Shown here: one piece after another, positions 26,363 through 35,465 of the stretch | Layout of the letters: each line of letters starts with the position of its first letter | How positions within the stretch are numbered: position 1 is the first letter of the stretch | Source: Aestuariivita sp. | GTDB taxonomy: Bacteria > Pseudomonadota > Alphaproteobacteria > Rhodobacterales > Rhodobacteraceae | NCBI GenBank assembly: GCA_018401465.1 | Contig: JAGYKE010000005.1 | Span: 744,001-808,000, forward strand | Length of the DNA: 64,000 nucleotides | Reading direction: 5' to 3' | Program-made: the position numbers and the translations under genes | Notes under the pieces: generated by a model | Told to the model about the DNA's origin: nothing | Databases searched by the model: none | What the model saw: the letters and a program-made list of their open reading frames with translations, nothing else

Positions 26363-27016
26363 ATGAAATTCTTCGTAGACACCGCCGAGATCGACGCCAT
26401 CCGGGAACTCAACGACCTTGGCATGGTCGATGGGGTGACCACCAACCCCTCGCTCATCCTGAAGTCGGGGCGCGACATCCTCGAAGTCACGAAGGAGATC
26501 TGCGATCTCGTCTCCGGCCCCGTCAGCGCCGAAGTGATCGCCACCGAAGCCGATGTCATGATCGCCGAGGGCCGCAAGCTGGCGGCGATCGCGCCCAACA
26601 TCGCGGTCAAGGTTCCGCTGACATGGGACGGTCTGAAGGCCTGCAAGGTTCTGACCGGCGAAGGGCACATGGTCAATGTCACGCTTTGCTTCTCGGCCAA
26701 CCAGGCGCTGCTGGCAGCCAAGGCGGGTGCGACGTTCATCTCGCCGTTCATCGGGCGGCTTGACGACATCAACATCGACGGGATGGACCTGATCGCCGAC
26801 ATCCGCACCATCTACGACAATTACGGGTTCGAGACGCAGATCCTCGCCGCGTCGATCCGCACCGTCAACCACGTGCTGGAAAGCGCGCGGATCGGTGCCG
26901 ACGTCATGACCGCGCCACCGTCCGTCATCAAGGCGATGGCCTCGCATCCGCTGACGGACAAGGGGCTGGACACCTTCCTCAAGGACGCGGCAAAGGCGGG
27001 CATCCGGATCCTCTGA
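26363..27016 (+). CDS. Transaldolase-like / fructose-6-phosphate aldolase family protein
   Basis: This 217-residue TIM-barrel enzyme is of the short transaldolase (TalC/FSA) type. It starts [20 protein letters not shown] and has [13 protein letters not shown], the Schiff-base Lys in [35 protein letters not shown] and [13 protein letters not shown]. It transfers a dihydroxyacetone unit between sugar phosphates or cleaves fructose 6-phosphate; sequence alone does not decide between the two. The ATG at 26363 is clear. It is divergent from priA. Confidence 0.92.
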   Translation: MKFFVDTAEIDAIRELNDLGMVDGVTTNPSLILKSGRDILEVTKEICDLVSGPVSAEVIATEADVMIAEGRKLAAIAPNIAVKVPLTWDGLKACKVLTGEGHMVNVTLCFSANQALLAAKAGATFISPFIGRLDDINIDGMDLIADIRTIYDNYGFETQILAASIRTVNHVLESARIGADVMTAPPSVIKAMASHPLTDKGLDTFLKDAAKAGIRIL

Positions 27017-27116
27017 TCCGGCGGGGCAACAGGCAAAACCCCGCGCGCTGGCCGATTTTTGGGGCGCAATACGTGAAAGCCGTGCTATAAGCGCGGCCAA
27101 CAAAGACGAGGCTGAA

Positions 27117-27824
27117 ATGAGCAGTAGCCCGAAACTGGAAGCGCAGCTACGCGAAGCGATCATCGCCAAGCCCGAGACGGTGCTTGACGACAAGGACGTC
27201 ATGCAGGCGCTCATCGCGGCAAACGAAAAATCGATGGGCGGCAATATCGTCGATCTGCGCGGCATCGCGATGGAACGGCTCGAGTCGCGGCTGGACCGGC
27301 TGGAAGACACCCATCGCAGCGTGATTGCCGCGGCCTATGAAAACCTTGCCGGCACGAACCAGATTCACCGCGCCATCCTGCGGATGCTGGAACCTGTGGA
27401 TTTCGAGGTCTTCCTGCGCGATCTGGGCGGGTCGGTCGCGGAAATCCTGCGCATCGATGCGGTGGTGCTTGTGCTGGAATCGGCCGACGGCGACGCCGAC
27501 GGCGTGGTCAAGCGTCTGGGCGACGTGCTGCGGGTCACCAATCCGGGCTTTGTCGACGATTACCTGACCCATGGGCGCGGCGGACAGGTGCGGCAGGTCA
27601 CGCTGCGCCAGGTGCAGGGCGCGTCCGAGGCCGTCTATGGCCGTTCCTCCGACTGGATCCGGTCAGAGGCCTGCCTGAAGCTCGATTTCGGACAGGGTCG
27701 CCTGCCCGGACTTCTGGTCATGGGCGCCGAGGACCCGCACCAGTTCTCGCCCCAGCAGGGGACCGACCTTCTGATGTTCTTCGCGGGCGTCTTCGAACGC
27801 GCCATGCGCCGCTGGCTGTCGTGA
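27117..27824 (+). CDS. DUF484 family protein (GAF-like)
   Basis: This 235-residue protein has the DUF484 layout: a helical start (LREAIIAKPETVLDDKDVMQ) followed by NIVDLRGIAMERLESRLDRL, then a GAF-like domain ending with RLPGLLVMGAEDPHQFSPQQ and GTDLLMFFAGVFERAMRRWL. The family nearly always precedes xerC, as here, with the stop and the xerC GTG overlapping. Its function is unknown; a regulatory role for XerC has been suggested only from context. Confidence 0.9.
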   Translation: MSSSPKLEAQLREAIIAKPETVLDDKDVMQALIAANEKSMGGNIVDLRGIAMERLESRLDRLEDTHRSVIAAAYENLAGTNQIHRAILRMLEPVDFEVFLRDLGGSVAEILRIDAVVLVLESADGDADGVVKRLGDVLRVTNPGFVDDYLTHGRGGQVRQVTLRQVQGASEAVYGRSSDWIRSEACLKLDFGQGRLPGLLVMGAEDPHQFSPQQGTDLLMFFAGVFERAMRRWLS

Positions 27825-28750
27825 GCCTGATCTCACCGGCACAGGCGGATGCGCTCGAAGACTGGCTGACCCACACGCGCGCGCTGCGCGGCGCGGCCCC
27901 GGCGACTCTGATCGCCTATGCGGCGGATGTTGCGGGCTTCTTGCGGTTTCTGGCCGCGCACAAGGGTGGTGCCGCAGGTCTGGCCGCCCTGCGCGAAGTG
28001 ACAGTGTCGGACATGCGGGCCTGGATGGCCGAGACGCGGCGCGGGGGCGTGGCGTCGCGGTCGCTCGCGCGCAAGCTGTCGGCGGTGAAGTCCTTCTTTC
28101 GCTGGCTGGGCACGCGCGAAGGGTTCGAACCCTCTGCCGTTCTGGCCGCCCGTCCGCCGCGCTTCCACCGGAACCTGCCGCGCCCGCTTGAGGAAGAGGC
28201 GGCGCAGGCCATGCTCGATCAGGTGGGCAGCGATCACGACCTGCCTTGGATCGCGGCGCGTGACGCGGCTGTCCTCACGCTTCTGTGGGGCTGCGGGCTT
28301 CGGATATCCGAGGCGCTGTCGCTGCGCGCCTGCGACCTGCCCTTGCGGGGCAGCCTGCGGATCACCGGCAAGGGCGGCAAGGAACGGCTGGTTCCTGTTC
28401 TGCCCGCCGCGGCAGACGCGGTCGAGGACTACCGGAAACTTTGCCCCCATCCCTTGACCGGCACGGGGCCGCTGTTTCTGGGCCTGCGGGGTGGCGCGCT
28501 GAGCCCGCGGCTTGTCCAGAAGGCGATGGAGCGGGCGCGCCAGACGCTCGGCCTGCCGGCGACGGCCACACCGCATGCTATGCGCCACAGCTTCGCCACG
28601 CACCTGTTGCAGGCGGGAGGTGATCTGCGCGCGATCCAGGACCTGCTGGGTCATGCCTCGCTCTCGACGACGCAGGCCTACACGGCCGTCGATGCAGCGC
28701 GCCTGATGGAGGTCTATGACCGCGCCCATCCCGGTGCGCGCCGGTCCTGA
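27821..28750 (+). CDS. xerC: Tyrosine recombinase XerC
   Basis: This 309-residue site-specific recombinase acts with XerD to resolve chromosome dimers at dif. The core-binding N-terminus is followed by the catalytic domain. The catalytic Arg lies in LLWGCGLRISEALSL, the HxxR in TPHAMRHSFATHLLQAGGDL, and the Tyr in LSTTQAYTAVDAARLMEVYD. It starts with GTG overlapping the DUF484 gene. It is unlikely to be an island integrase because of the DUF484 pairing and the chromosomal context. Confidence 0.93.
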   Translation: MSLISPAQADALEDWLTHTRALRGAAPATLIAYAADVAGFLRFLAAHKGGAAGLAALREVTVSDMRAWMAETRRGGVASRSLARKLSAVKSFFRWLGTREGFEPSAVLAARPPRFHRNLPRPLEEEAAQAMLDQVGSDHDLPWIAARDAAVLTLLWGCGLRISEALSLRACDLPLRGSLRITGKGGKERLVPVLPAAADAVEDYRKLCPHPLTGTGPLFLGLRGGALSPRLVQKAMERARQTLGLPATATPHAMRHSFATHLLQAGGDLRAIQDLLGHASLSTTQAYTAVDAARLMEVYDRAHPGARRS

Positions 28751-28798
28751 CGGCGTGATCCGATTGCACCTGTCGCGGCTTTGCGCCATGACACTTTC

Positions 28799-29491
28799 AT
28801 GACACCACGTACCAAAGCCCTGGCCGTTCACCTGTTCACCGCTTCGGGGGCGGTCTTCGCAATGCTGGCCATGCTGGCCGCGATCGAAGCGAAGTGGGAT
28901 CTGATGTTCCTCTGGCTGGTCGTCGCCTTCTTCGTCGACGGCATCGACGGCCCGCTCGCCCGCCGCTATCACGTGAAGGACCACGCGGCCGAATTCGACG
29001 GCGTGCTGCTGGACCTGATCATCGACTATCTGACCTATGTCTTCATCCCGGCCTTCGCCTTGTTCAAGTCGGGGCTGATGGACGGCTGGTCGGGCTGGGT
29101 CATGATCATCCTGATCACCTTCGCCAGCGCGCTTTACTTTGCCGACACCCGCATGAAAACGAAGGACAATTCCTTCTCGGGGTTTCCGGGGTGCTGGAAC
29201 ATGGTGGTGATCGTGCTCTTCGCACTGAGCCCACCCTGGTGGGTCTGCCTTAGCCTTGTCACCGTGCTTGCCATCGCGATGTTCACGCCGCTCAAGTTCG
29301 TGCATCCCGTGCGCACCGAACGCTGGCGCGCTGTGACGCTCCCCATGGCGCTGGCCTGGACCTTCTTCGCCGGCTGGGCCGCCTGGGTCGATTTCCACCC
29401 TGAAAGCTGGGCGCACTGGGGCCTTGTCTTGACAAGCGTGTACCTGCTTCTGGCAGGCATCGCCCAGCAGATGTTCCCGGAGCGGGGCTGA
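28799..29491 (+). CDS. pcs: Phosphatidylcholine synthase (CDP-alcohol phosphatidyltransferase)
   Basis: This 230-residue integral membrane enzyme condenses choline with CDP-diacylglycerol to give phosphatidylcholine. The CDP-alcohol motif is present (DGIDGPLARRYHVKDHAAE followed by FDGVLLDLIID). The other segments (FADTRMKTKDNSFSGFPGCWN and FTPLKFVHPVRTERWR) are those of bacterial Pcs. The ATG at 28799 gives the usual N-terminus (MTPRTKALAVHLFTASGAV); a TTG lies six codons upstream. This enzyme is common in Rhodobacterales and other plant- or host-associated Alphaproteobacteria. Confidence 0.93.
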   Translation: MTPRTKALAVHLFTASGAVFAMLAMLAAIEAKWDLMFLWLVVAFFVDGIDGPLARRYHVKDHAAEFDGVLLDLIIDYLTYVFIPAFALFKSGLMDGWSGWVMIILITFASALYFADTRMKTKDNSFSGFPGCWNMVVIVLFALSPPWWVCLSLVTVLAIAMFTPLKFVHPVRTERWRAVTLPMALAWTFFAGWAAWVDFHPESWAHWGLVLTSVYLLLAGIAQQMFPERG

Positions 29492-29509
29492 ACTCAGGCC
29501 CCGCGCGGG

Positions 29510-29974
29510 TCAGAACACCTCGTCCACCTTCACGCTGCGGCCGTTGAAGTCGAACTCCTCGCCTGCCTGCAGACCGTCCATCGCCTTGTAGATCGGGCTT
29601 TGCTGCGAGATGCCCATGTAGGTCGCCCCGTCGAAGTCGAATTCCGTCGTCGCGACCGAGACGACGAAGCGCCGCTTGCCCAGCCGCACCACCGCGCCCG
29701 GCCCGATCGTGTCGCGCACGGCGAAGTCGAGGTTCTCCAGCATGTCGATCTTGGCGTGATGGTCCTTCACCGGGTGGTCGAAGGCGGCGGCCAGATCGGC
29801 ATTCTCGCGCGCCTCGGCGATGTCGGAATTGTCGTGCTGTTCGCGGTCGCCCAGCTTCGCCTCGGCCAGAAAGCGCGCGTAATGCGCCTGTGCGCTGGCC
29901 AGTTCGGCGGCTTCGAGTTTCAGCATGCAGGCCTGCAGCGCGGTCTTGAGCGCCGTGCGGTCGGTCTTGGCCAT
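29510..29974 (-). CDS. GreA/GreB-type transcription factor
   Basis: This protein of about 154 residues has a helical N-terminus (LKLEAAELASAQAHYARFL) and a C-terminal FKBP-like Gre domain (VRDTIGPGAVVRLGKRRFVV, then YMGISQQSPIYKAMDGLQAG). The N-terminal coiled coil looks shorter or different from true GreA. It may be a Gre-like secondary-channel factor rather than the main GreA. It is convergent with pcs; a Met four codons upstream is an alternative start. Confidence 0.8.
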   Translation of the reverse strand: MAKTDRTALKTALQACMLKLEAAELASAQAHYARFLAEAKLGDREQHDNSDIAEARENADLAAAFDHPVKDHHAKIDMLENLDFAVRDTIGPGAVVRLGKRRFVVSVATTEFDFDGATYMGISQQSPIYKAMDGLQAGEEFDFNGRSVKVDEVF

Positions 29975-30102
29975 GGTCTTTATCATCCTCGCGCGGTGGT
30001 GTCAGGATCATCCTGCACCGCTGCGCGCACCCCGGCCTTGACACAGATCAGACAGGCCGGGCCGACGGGGGATCCCTGTCCGGGATCGCCCCTTTGCTTT
30101 GG

Positions 30103-33045
30103 TCAGCCCAGCGCCGCGTCGCAGCGGCCACAGACGCCCTCATGCGCGTGCGTGCCCACATCGGGCAAGATCTTCCAGCAGCGCTGGCACTTCTCACCCT
30201 CGGCCTTCTCGAACACGACGCCGATGCCCTCGATCTCGGGCAGGCGGAAAGCCTCGGCCGGGACCGGATCGCCGGTCAACACCACGTCCGAGGTGATGCA
30301 GACATCCTCGAAATCAACCGATTTCAGCGCCTTGAGCACGTCCGCGTCGCGCACATGGACCACGGGAGCCGCTTCCAGCGAAGCGCCGATGACCTTGTCC
30401 TGCCGCTGGATCTCCAGCGCCGCCGTCACCACGCGCCGCGCCCGCCGGATGCCCGCCCACTTCGCGGCCAGCGGTTCATCCAGCCAGTCGCCGCCCGTCG
30501 TGGGGAAGTCCTGCAGGTGAACCGAACTGTCCGCCCCGGGAAACCGTTCGAGCCAGACCTCCTCCATCGTGAAGACGAGGATGGGTGCGAGCCAGGTGGT
30601 CAGGCGATGGAACAGCAGGTCGAGCACAGTGCGCGCGGCGCGACGGCGCGGCGTGTCGCCGTCGCAATACAGGACATCCTTTCGCACATCGAAATAGAAG
30701 GCCGACAGGTCGGTCGTCGCGAAGGTGAACAGCGCCTGGAACACCCCCTGGAAATCGAAGGCGGCGTAGCCCTTGCGCACCTGCTGGTCGAGTTCGGCAA
30801 GACGATGCAGAACCCAACGTTCCAGTTCCGGCATGTCGGCGGGCGCGACGCGGTCGGCTTCGGTGAAGTCGGCGAGCGAGCCCAGCATGAAGCGCATCGT
30901 GTTGCGCAGCCGGCGATAGCTGTCGGCGGTGCCCTTGAGGATTTCCGGCCCGATCCGCTGGTCGGCGGTATAATCGGCCTGCGCCACCCAAAGCCGCAGG
31001 ATATCCGCGCCATACTGGTCGATCACCGCCTGCGGCGCGATGATGTTGCCCAGCGACTTGGACATCTTCATGCCCTTCTCGTCCAACGTGAAGCCATGCG
31101 TCACCACGTTGCGGTAGGGTGCCTTTCCTTGCGTGCCGACCGATTGCAGGAGCGAGGAATGGAACCACCCGCGATGCTGGTCGGTGCCTTCCATGTAGAC
31201 GTCGGCGATGCCGTCATCGGTGCCGTCAGGACGATCCCGCAGGGTGAAGGCATGGGTCGAACCTGAATCGAACCAGACGTCGAGAATGTCCATAACTTGG
31301 GTATAGTCATCCGGGTTCACGATGCCCGACAGGAAGCGGTCCTTGGCGCCGTCCTCGTACCAGCAATCCGCCCCTTCGGCCTCAAAAGCCTGCGCGATGC
31401 GGTCGTTCACGGCGGCGTTGCGCAGCAGGAAGTCCGGGTCGGTGGGCAGCGCGCCCTTCTTCGTGAAACAGGTCAGCGGCACGCCCCAGGCGCGCTGGCG
31501 CGACAGAACCCAGTCGGGCCGCGCCTCCATCATGGAATAAAGACGGTTGCGGCCCGATTGCGGGGTCCATTTGACCTTGTCGATTTCCTGCAGCGCGCGC
31601 GCGCGGATGGTGAAGGTGTCGTCGCCGATCGACATGGGCTTGTCGATCGCGGCGAACCATTGCGGCGTGTTGCGATAGATCACCGGCGCCTTCGAGCGCC
31701 ATGAATGCGGGTAGGAATGTTTGATCTTCCCGCGTGCCAGCAGCCCGCCCACCTCGGCCAGCTTGTCGATCACCGCGGTGTTGGCCGTGCCCTCGCCACC
31801 CTTGCGCGACAGGATGAAATGCCCGCCGAAAAAGGGCAAGTCATCGCGGAACTTGCCTTCGTCGGTGACGTTGTAGGTCAGGACCTGCGTGAGCATCCCC
31901 AGATCGCGGTAGAGCTCGTATTCCTCCATCCCGTGGCTGGGGGCGCAATGGACGAACCCTGTGCCTTCCTCGTCGCTGACGAAACCGGCAGCGCGGAAAT
32001 CGCGCGGGTCGTCCCATTCGCCACCTGCACCGTCCTGCCCGGCGAGCGGGTGGATGAGCGAGACGCCCTCGAACTCCGCCACATCGACGGCGCGCAGGCG
32101 GGTATACATCCCCTCGTCCAGCCGCGCGCGGCGCATCACCTCGGGGGCCATCTTGTCGGCGAGGATGAACTGGTCACCGACCCGCGCCCAGCTTTCCGCA
32201 GGCGTGCCCGTGATCTCGTAAAGCCCGTAGGCGACGTCCTGTCCGTAAACCACGGCCTTGTTGGACGGCATGGTCCAGGGCGTCGTGGTCCAGATCACCA
32301 CATAAGCGCCGTCAAGCGATCCTTCGAAGGATCGCTGATCCCCGTCCGGGCGCGTTTTCGAAAACGCGCCCTCCCCGGCCACCTTGAACTTCACCCAGAT
32401 CGTGAAGCTTTCCTTGTCGTGATATTCCACCTCCGCTTCGGCCAGCGCGGTCTGTTCGACCGGCGACCACATCACGGGCTTCGATCCCTGATAGAGCGTG
32501 CCGTTCATCACGAACTTCATGAATTCCTCGGCGATCACGCGTTCGGCGTGGAAATCCATGGTGAGGTAAGGCCGGTCCCAGGACCCGGTGATGCCCAGAC
32601 GCTTGAACTCCTCGCGCTGGATATCGACCCAGCCTTCGGCGAACTTGCGGCATTCGGCGCGGAACTCGTTGATCGGCACCGCGTCCTTGTTCTTGCCCTG
32701 CTTGCGGTATTCTTCCTCGATCTTCCATTCGATGGGCAGACCGTGACAATCCCAGCCGGGGATGTAACGGCTGTCAAACCCCATCATCTGGTGCGACCGC
32801 ACGATCATGTCCTTGATCGTCTTGTTCAGCGCGTGACCGATATGCAGGTGGCCGTTCGCATAGGGCGGGCCGTCGTGCAGGCAGAAGACCGGGCGGCCCG
32901 GCTTTTCGCGCAGCCGGTCATAGACGCCGATCTCCTCCCACCGGGCCAGCCAGGCGGGTTCGCGCTGGGGCAGGCCCGCGCGCATGGGAAAATCGGTCTT
33001 GGGCAGGTTCAGCGTGTCTTTGTAGTCGGGCGTGTCGGCGCACAT
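30103..33045 (-). CDS. ileS: Isoleucyl-tRNA synthetase
   Basis: This enzyme of 980 residues is a class I synthetase that charges tRNA-Ile. Visible are HDGPPYANGHLHIGHALNK (HIGH motif), the editing-domain VIWTTTPWTMPSNKA, WCISRQ-type VLSRQRAWGVPL, KGMKMSKSLGNII (KMSKS motif), and a C-terminal zinc site with CQRCWK and VCGRCDAAL. The ATG at 33045 is preceded by an in-frame GTG. A segment of about 20 residues before the editing motif (GEGAFSKTRPDGDQRSFEGS) is encoded by two perfect DNA palindromes and looks inserted. Confidence 0.97.
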   Translation of the reverse strand: MCADTPDYKDTLNLPKTDFPMRAGLPQREPAWLARWEEIGVYDRLREKPGRPVFCLHDGPPYANGHLHIGHALNKTIKDMIVRSHQMMGFDSRYIPGWDCHGLPIEWKIEEEYRKQGKNKDAVPINEFRAECRKFAEGWVDIQREEFKRLGITGSWDRPYLTMDFHAERVIAEEFMKFVMNGTLYQGSKPVMWSPVEQTALAEAEVEYHDKESFTIWVKFKVAGEGAFSKTRPDGDQRSFEGSLDGAYVVIWTTTPWTMPSNKAVVYGQDVAYGLYEITGTPAESWARVGDQFILADKMAPEVMRRARLDEGMYTRLRAVDVAEFEGVSLIHPLAGQDGAGGEWDDPRDFRAAGFVSDEEGTGFVHCAPSHGMEEYELYRDLGMLTQVLTYNVTDEGKFRDDLPFFGGHFILSRKGGEGTANTAVIDKLAEVGGLLARGKIKHSYPHSWRSKAPVIYRNTPQWFAAIDKPMSIGDDTFTIRARALQEIDKVKWTPQSGRNRLYSMMEARPDWVLSRQRAWGVPLTCFTKKGALPTDPDFLLRNAAVNDRIAQAFEAEGADCWYEDGAKDRFLSGIVNPDDYTQVMDILDVWFDSGSTHAFTLRDRPDGTDDGIADVYMEGTDQHRGWFHSSLLQSVGTQGKAPYRNVVTHGFTLDEKGMKMSKSLGNIIAPQAVIDQYGADILRLWVAQADYTADQRIGPEILKGTADSYRRLRNTMRFMLGSLADFTEADRVAPADMPELERWVLHRLAELDQQVRKGYAAFDFQGVFQALFTFATTDLSAFYFDVRKDVLYCDGDTPRRRAARTVLDLLFHRLTTWLAPILVFTMEEVWLERFPGADSSVHLQDFPTTGGDWLDEPLAAKWAGIRRARRVVTAALEIQRQDKVIGASLEAAPVVHVRDADVLKALKSVDFEDVCITSDVVLTGDPVPAEAFRLPEIEGIGVVFEKAEGEKCQRCWKILPDVGTHAHEGVCGRCDAALG
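32315..32371. repeat. Paired perfect palindromes inside ileS
   Basis: Positions 32315-32336 form a perfect 22-bp palindrome centred on CCTTCGAAGG, and 32348-32371 a perfect 24-bp palindrome centred on GTTTTCGAAAAC. They are separated by 11 bp and lie in frame inside ileS, encoding AFSKTRPDGDQRSFEGS-like residues. As far as I recall, similar palindromes are common between genes in Rhodobacterales. Their presence in a coding region recalls Rickettsia palindromic elements. Confidence 0.85.
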
Positions 33046-33234
33046 CACGGGCGTCCTTCGGATCGTCGCAAGGAATGAAAGGGCGAGGGGCGGTGCGGCA
33101 TCGCGGACACCTTGGCCCGGCGTCTCTGTCGGTCAGAGCGCCGGGGAACTAATTCGAATGCGGATCGGCCTCGTCATGGCGCGGGTTATAGGCGCGGGCG
33201 TCGGCGCGGGCAAGGGGCCGGGAAGACCCATCCT

Positions 33235-33948
33235 TCACCCGTGAAAGAACGTGCCCACCACATAGGCCAGCGCCGCAGCCGTCCCGCCGATGGCCAGCGT
33301 TTCAGCCCCCGACCGCCACCACGGCGTCAGCGACCAGACGGACTTGGCCGCCCCGATCCCGAAGAAGACGCACAGAGTGAGGCCCACCGACCATGTGAAC
33401 GCCGCCTCCCCCATGCCCAGAAGAAACGGCAAAAGCGGGACCATCCCGGCGGCGAGAAAGGCACCGAAGGTGGCCAGTGCCGCGCGCATCGGCGCCGGAT
33501 CGACGCCTGCGATACCGTATTCGCCTTCCATCATCAGATCGATCCAGACGTCGCGGTCGGCAGTCAGCGCTTGCGTCGCCTGTTCAAGAACGTCCCCCTC
33601 CAGCCCCTTGCGGCGCAAGATCTCGCGCACCTCGCGGCGTTCGCCGTCGGGGTTGCGGTCGATGTGGCGCGCTTCGACCGCGCGCAGGCGCGTGGCATTG
33701 TCGCGTTCGGCCTTGGTGCCCGAATAATTCCCCGCCGCCATAGAAAACCCGTCGGCCAGCACATTGGCGAGCCCCAGCGCCACGATCACGAAGGGCGACA
33801 GCCCCGCCCCCGCGACACCCGCGACGATGGCGAAGGTGGTCACCGATCCATCGATGCCGCCATAGACCAGATCGCGCAGGACACCGCGCCCGGGGCGCGC
33901 GTCAAGTCGTTTGCGGATCGCAGTCTCGTCGTGGCTGTGTTCGGTCAT
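33235..33948 (-). CDS. VIT1/CCC1 family metal transporter
   Basis: This 237-residue membrane protein is of the VIT1/CCC1 (iron/manganese) family. Visible are the conserved first helix DLVYGGIDGSVTTFAIVAG, then LGLANVLADGFSMAAGNY, a charged cytoplasmic segment with many Glu and Arg (about residues 80-140), and two further hydrophobic hairpins at the C-terminus. These proteins move Fe2+ or Mn2+ out of the cytoplasm. It stands 190 bp from ileS on the same strand. Confidence 0.88.
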   Translation of the reverse strand: MTEHSHDETAIRKRLDARPGRGVLRDLVYGGIDGSVTTFAIVAGVAGAGLSPFVIVALGLANVLADGFSMAAGNYSGTKAERDNATRLRAVEARHIDRNPDGERREVREILRRKGLEGDVLEQATQALTADRDVWIDLMMEGEYGIAGVDPAPMRAALATFGAFLAAGMVPLLPFLLGMGEAAFTWSVGLTLCVFFGIGAAKSVWSLTPWWRSGAETLAIGGTAAALAYVVGTFFHG

Positions 33949-34017
33949 GGCGGGCGCTTGGGCTGGCTGGGACCGGCCCAGACTGCCCGCACATGCCCAA
34001 GACCGCCTTGCGGTGGA

Positions 34018-35031
34018 TCAAGCCGACGTCCGCCCCGGGATCAGCCCCGCCAGCGCGTTGCGCACGAGCCCCCGCACCGACGGCCGGTGGCGCGGCGAGA
34101 AGGGCAGCGGGCGACAGACCTCCATCGCGGCCACGCCCACGCGCGCCGTCAACGCGCCGTTCACCAACCCCTCGCCGAAGCGCCGCGACAGTTTGGCAAG
34201 GATCGACCCGCCCAGAAGCGGCTCCAACAGATCATCGCCCACGGCAACCGCGCCCGTCGCCACCAGATGCGCCATCACCGCCCGCGTCAGCCGCCATGAC
34301 CCCAGAACCCCCGACCGGCCGCCATAGATTTCGGCCACCCGGCGGATCATCCGCAGGTTCGCGGTCAGCGCGGCGGCCACATCGGCCAACGCCAGCGGCA
34401 CCAGCGCCGTGACGGTAGCGACCTGCCGCGCCGCCGCCTCGACCTCGCGCGCGGCCTGCGCGTCGAGGGGCGCAAGAAGCTCGGCCTCGGCGAGATCAAG
34501 CAGGGCATCGGCGTCGAAGGCGTCGCCCTGCCGTTCGGCAAGCCGGTCGCGGCCCCAGCGCGCATCCTCGCGCCCCGCGTAGTGGCGCGTCAGCCGCGCG
34601 ACCACCGCGCGCGCCGCACCCAGATCACCGCCCGCGCGCGCGGCATCGCCCGCCTGCCGCAGATCGTCGAGCCGCGACAGCCGCCCGAAGGCCGCCACCT
34701 CGCGCAGCGCGATCGCGGCCAGCACCACCAGAAGCGCCCCGATCAGCGCGGTCACGGCCCAGCCCAGAACCGGCGCCCGGGCCAGCAGGTCCGCCACGAA
34801 ATCCCACGCCGCGACCGAGACGACAGCGCCGATCACCGACACGAGCAACCCCCAGAACAGCCGCGCAAGGCGCGAGGGCCGCCGCGCGGCAAGCCGCGCC
34901 GCCGCCTGCATCGCGGCCCCGTCGGGCAGCGTCACCGTGTCGGGGACGGGCGGCGCTTCGGTCACGCGGGGGGCGGGGGCTTCGCCGGGGCCAAGGTCGA
35001 TGACCACGGGTTTCCTGCGCGTCTCGGTCAT
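34018..35031 (-). CDS. YcjF-like TIGR01620 family membrane protein
   Basis: This 337-residue protein has two N-terminal membrane segments (LARLFWGLLVSVIGAVVSVA and VLGWAVTALIGALLVVLAA) and a C-terminal DUF697-like domain (PLALADVAAALTANLRMIRR, then IYGGRSGVLGSWRLTRAVMA). This is the YcjF partner of YcjX. The ATG at 35031 overlaps the stop of the GNAT gene. Function is unknown; the pair belongs to envelope-stress related loci in other bacteria. Confidence 0.85.
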   Translation of the reverse strand: MTETRRKPVVIDLGPGEAPAPRVTEAPPVPDTVTLPDGAAMQAAARLAARRPSRLARLFWGLLVSVIGAVVSVAAWDFVADLLARAPVLGWAVTALIGALLVVLAAIALREVAAFGRLSRLDDLRQAGDAARAGGDLGAARAVVARLTRHYAGREDARWGRDRLAERQGDAFDADALLDLAEAELLAPLDAQAAREVEAAARQVATVTALVPLALADVAAALTANLRMIRRVAEIYGGRSGVLGSWRLTRAVMAHLVATGAVAVGDDLLEPLLGGSILAKLSRRFGEGLVNGALTARVGVAAMEVCRPLPFSPRHRPSVRGLVRNALAGLIPGRTSA

Positions 35032-35465
35032 GCCGGTGGTCTTTCCCAAGTGAAGAGGATGTCAGGCAGGCCTTCGTCATTGCCCGCGCCGTCGCCGCGC
35101 CCGGCCTCGGCAAAGCCATGGCGTTCATAAAAGGCGCGCGCGCGGAGATTGGCTTCGAATGTGCGAAGGCTCAGCGACGCCTCGGCCTTCTGCGCTTCGG
35201 CCAGAAGGCAGCTGCCGATCCCCTGGCCGCGCGCCCCGGTCGCGACGTAAAGCGCCAGCACCTCTTGCCCGCGCCTTGCAATGAAGCCGACGATCCCGCC
35301 GTCATCGGCCACCCGGATGATGCCTTCGTCGATCAGCCTCCCACAGAAGGCGATGCACTCCGCACCCGTCCAGAGGTTCGGCATCCAGGGCGTGTCCGCC
35401 TGAAACCCGGCCAGGATCGCGCCAAGCCGTCCGGCATCGGTTGTGCGTGCGTCGCGCAGGATCAC
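35028..35465 (-). CDS. GNAT-family N-acetyltransferase
   Basis: This 145-residue protein has the GNAT fold. The acetyl-CoA binding motif is visible in LYVATGARGQGIGSCLLAEA, followed by LRTFEANLRARAFYERHGF near the C-terminus. The substrate is unknown. It starts with GTG overlapping the ycjX-like gene stop, and its own stop overlaps the YcjF-like gene, so the three are translated together. The insertion of an acetyltransferase between ycjX and ycjF is a local feature. Confidence 0.88.
   Translation of the reverse strand: MILRDARTTDAGRLGAILAGFQADTPWMPNLWTGAECIAFCGRLIDEGIIRVADDGGIVGFIARRGQEVLALYVATGARGQGIGSCLLAEAQKAEASLSLRTFEANLRARAFYERHGFAEAGRGDGAGNDEGLPDILFTWERPPA

Noticed and set aside
27821-28750. 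The tyrosine recombinase as an island integrase
   Set aside because: It is paired with DUF484 and lies far from the island; the sequence fits XerC.
33046-33234. Possible T-box riboswitch before ileS
   Set aside because: The leader contains a hairpin (GGCGTCTCTG/CAGAGCGCC) but no T-box sequence or specifier loop, and T-boxes are rare in Proteobacteria.
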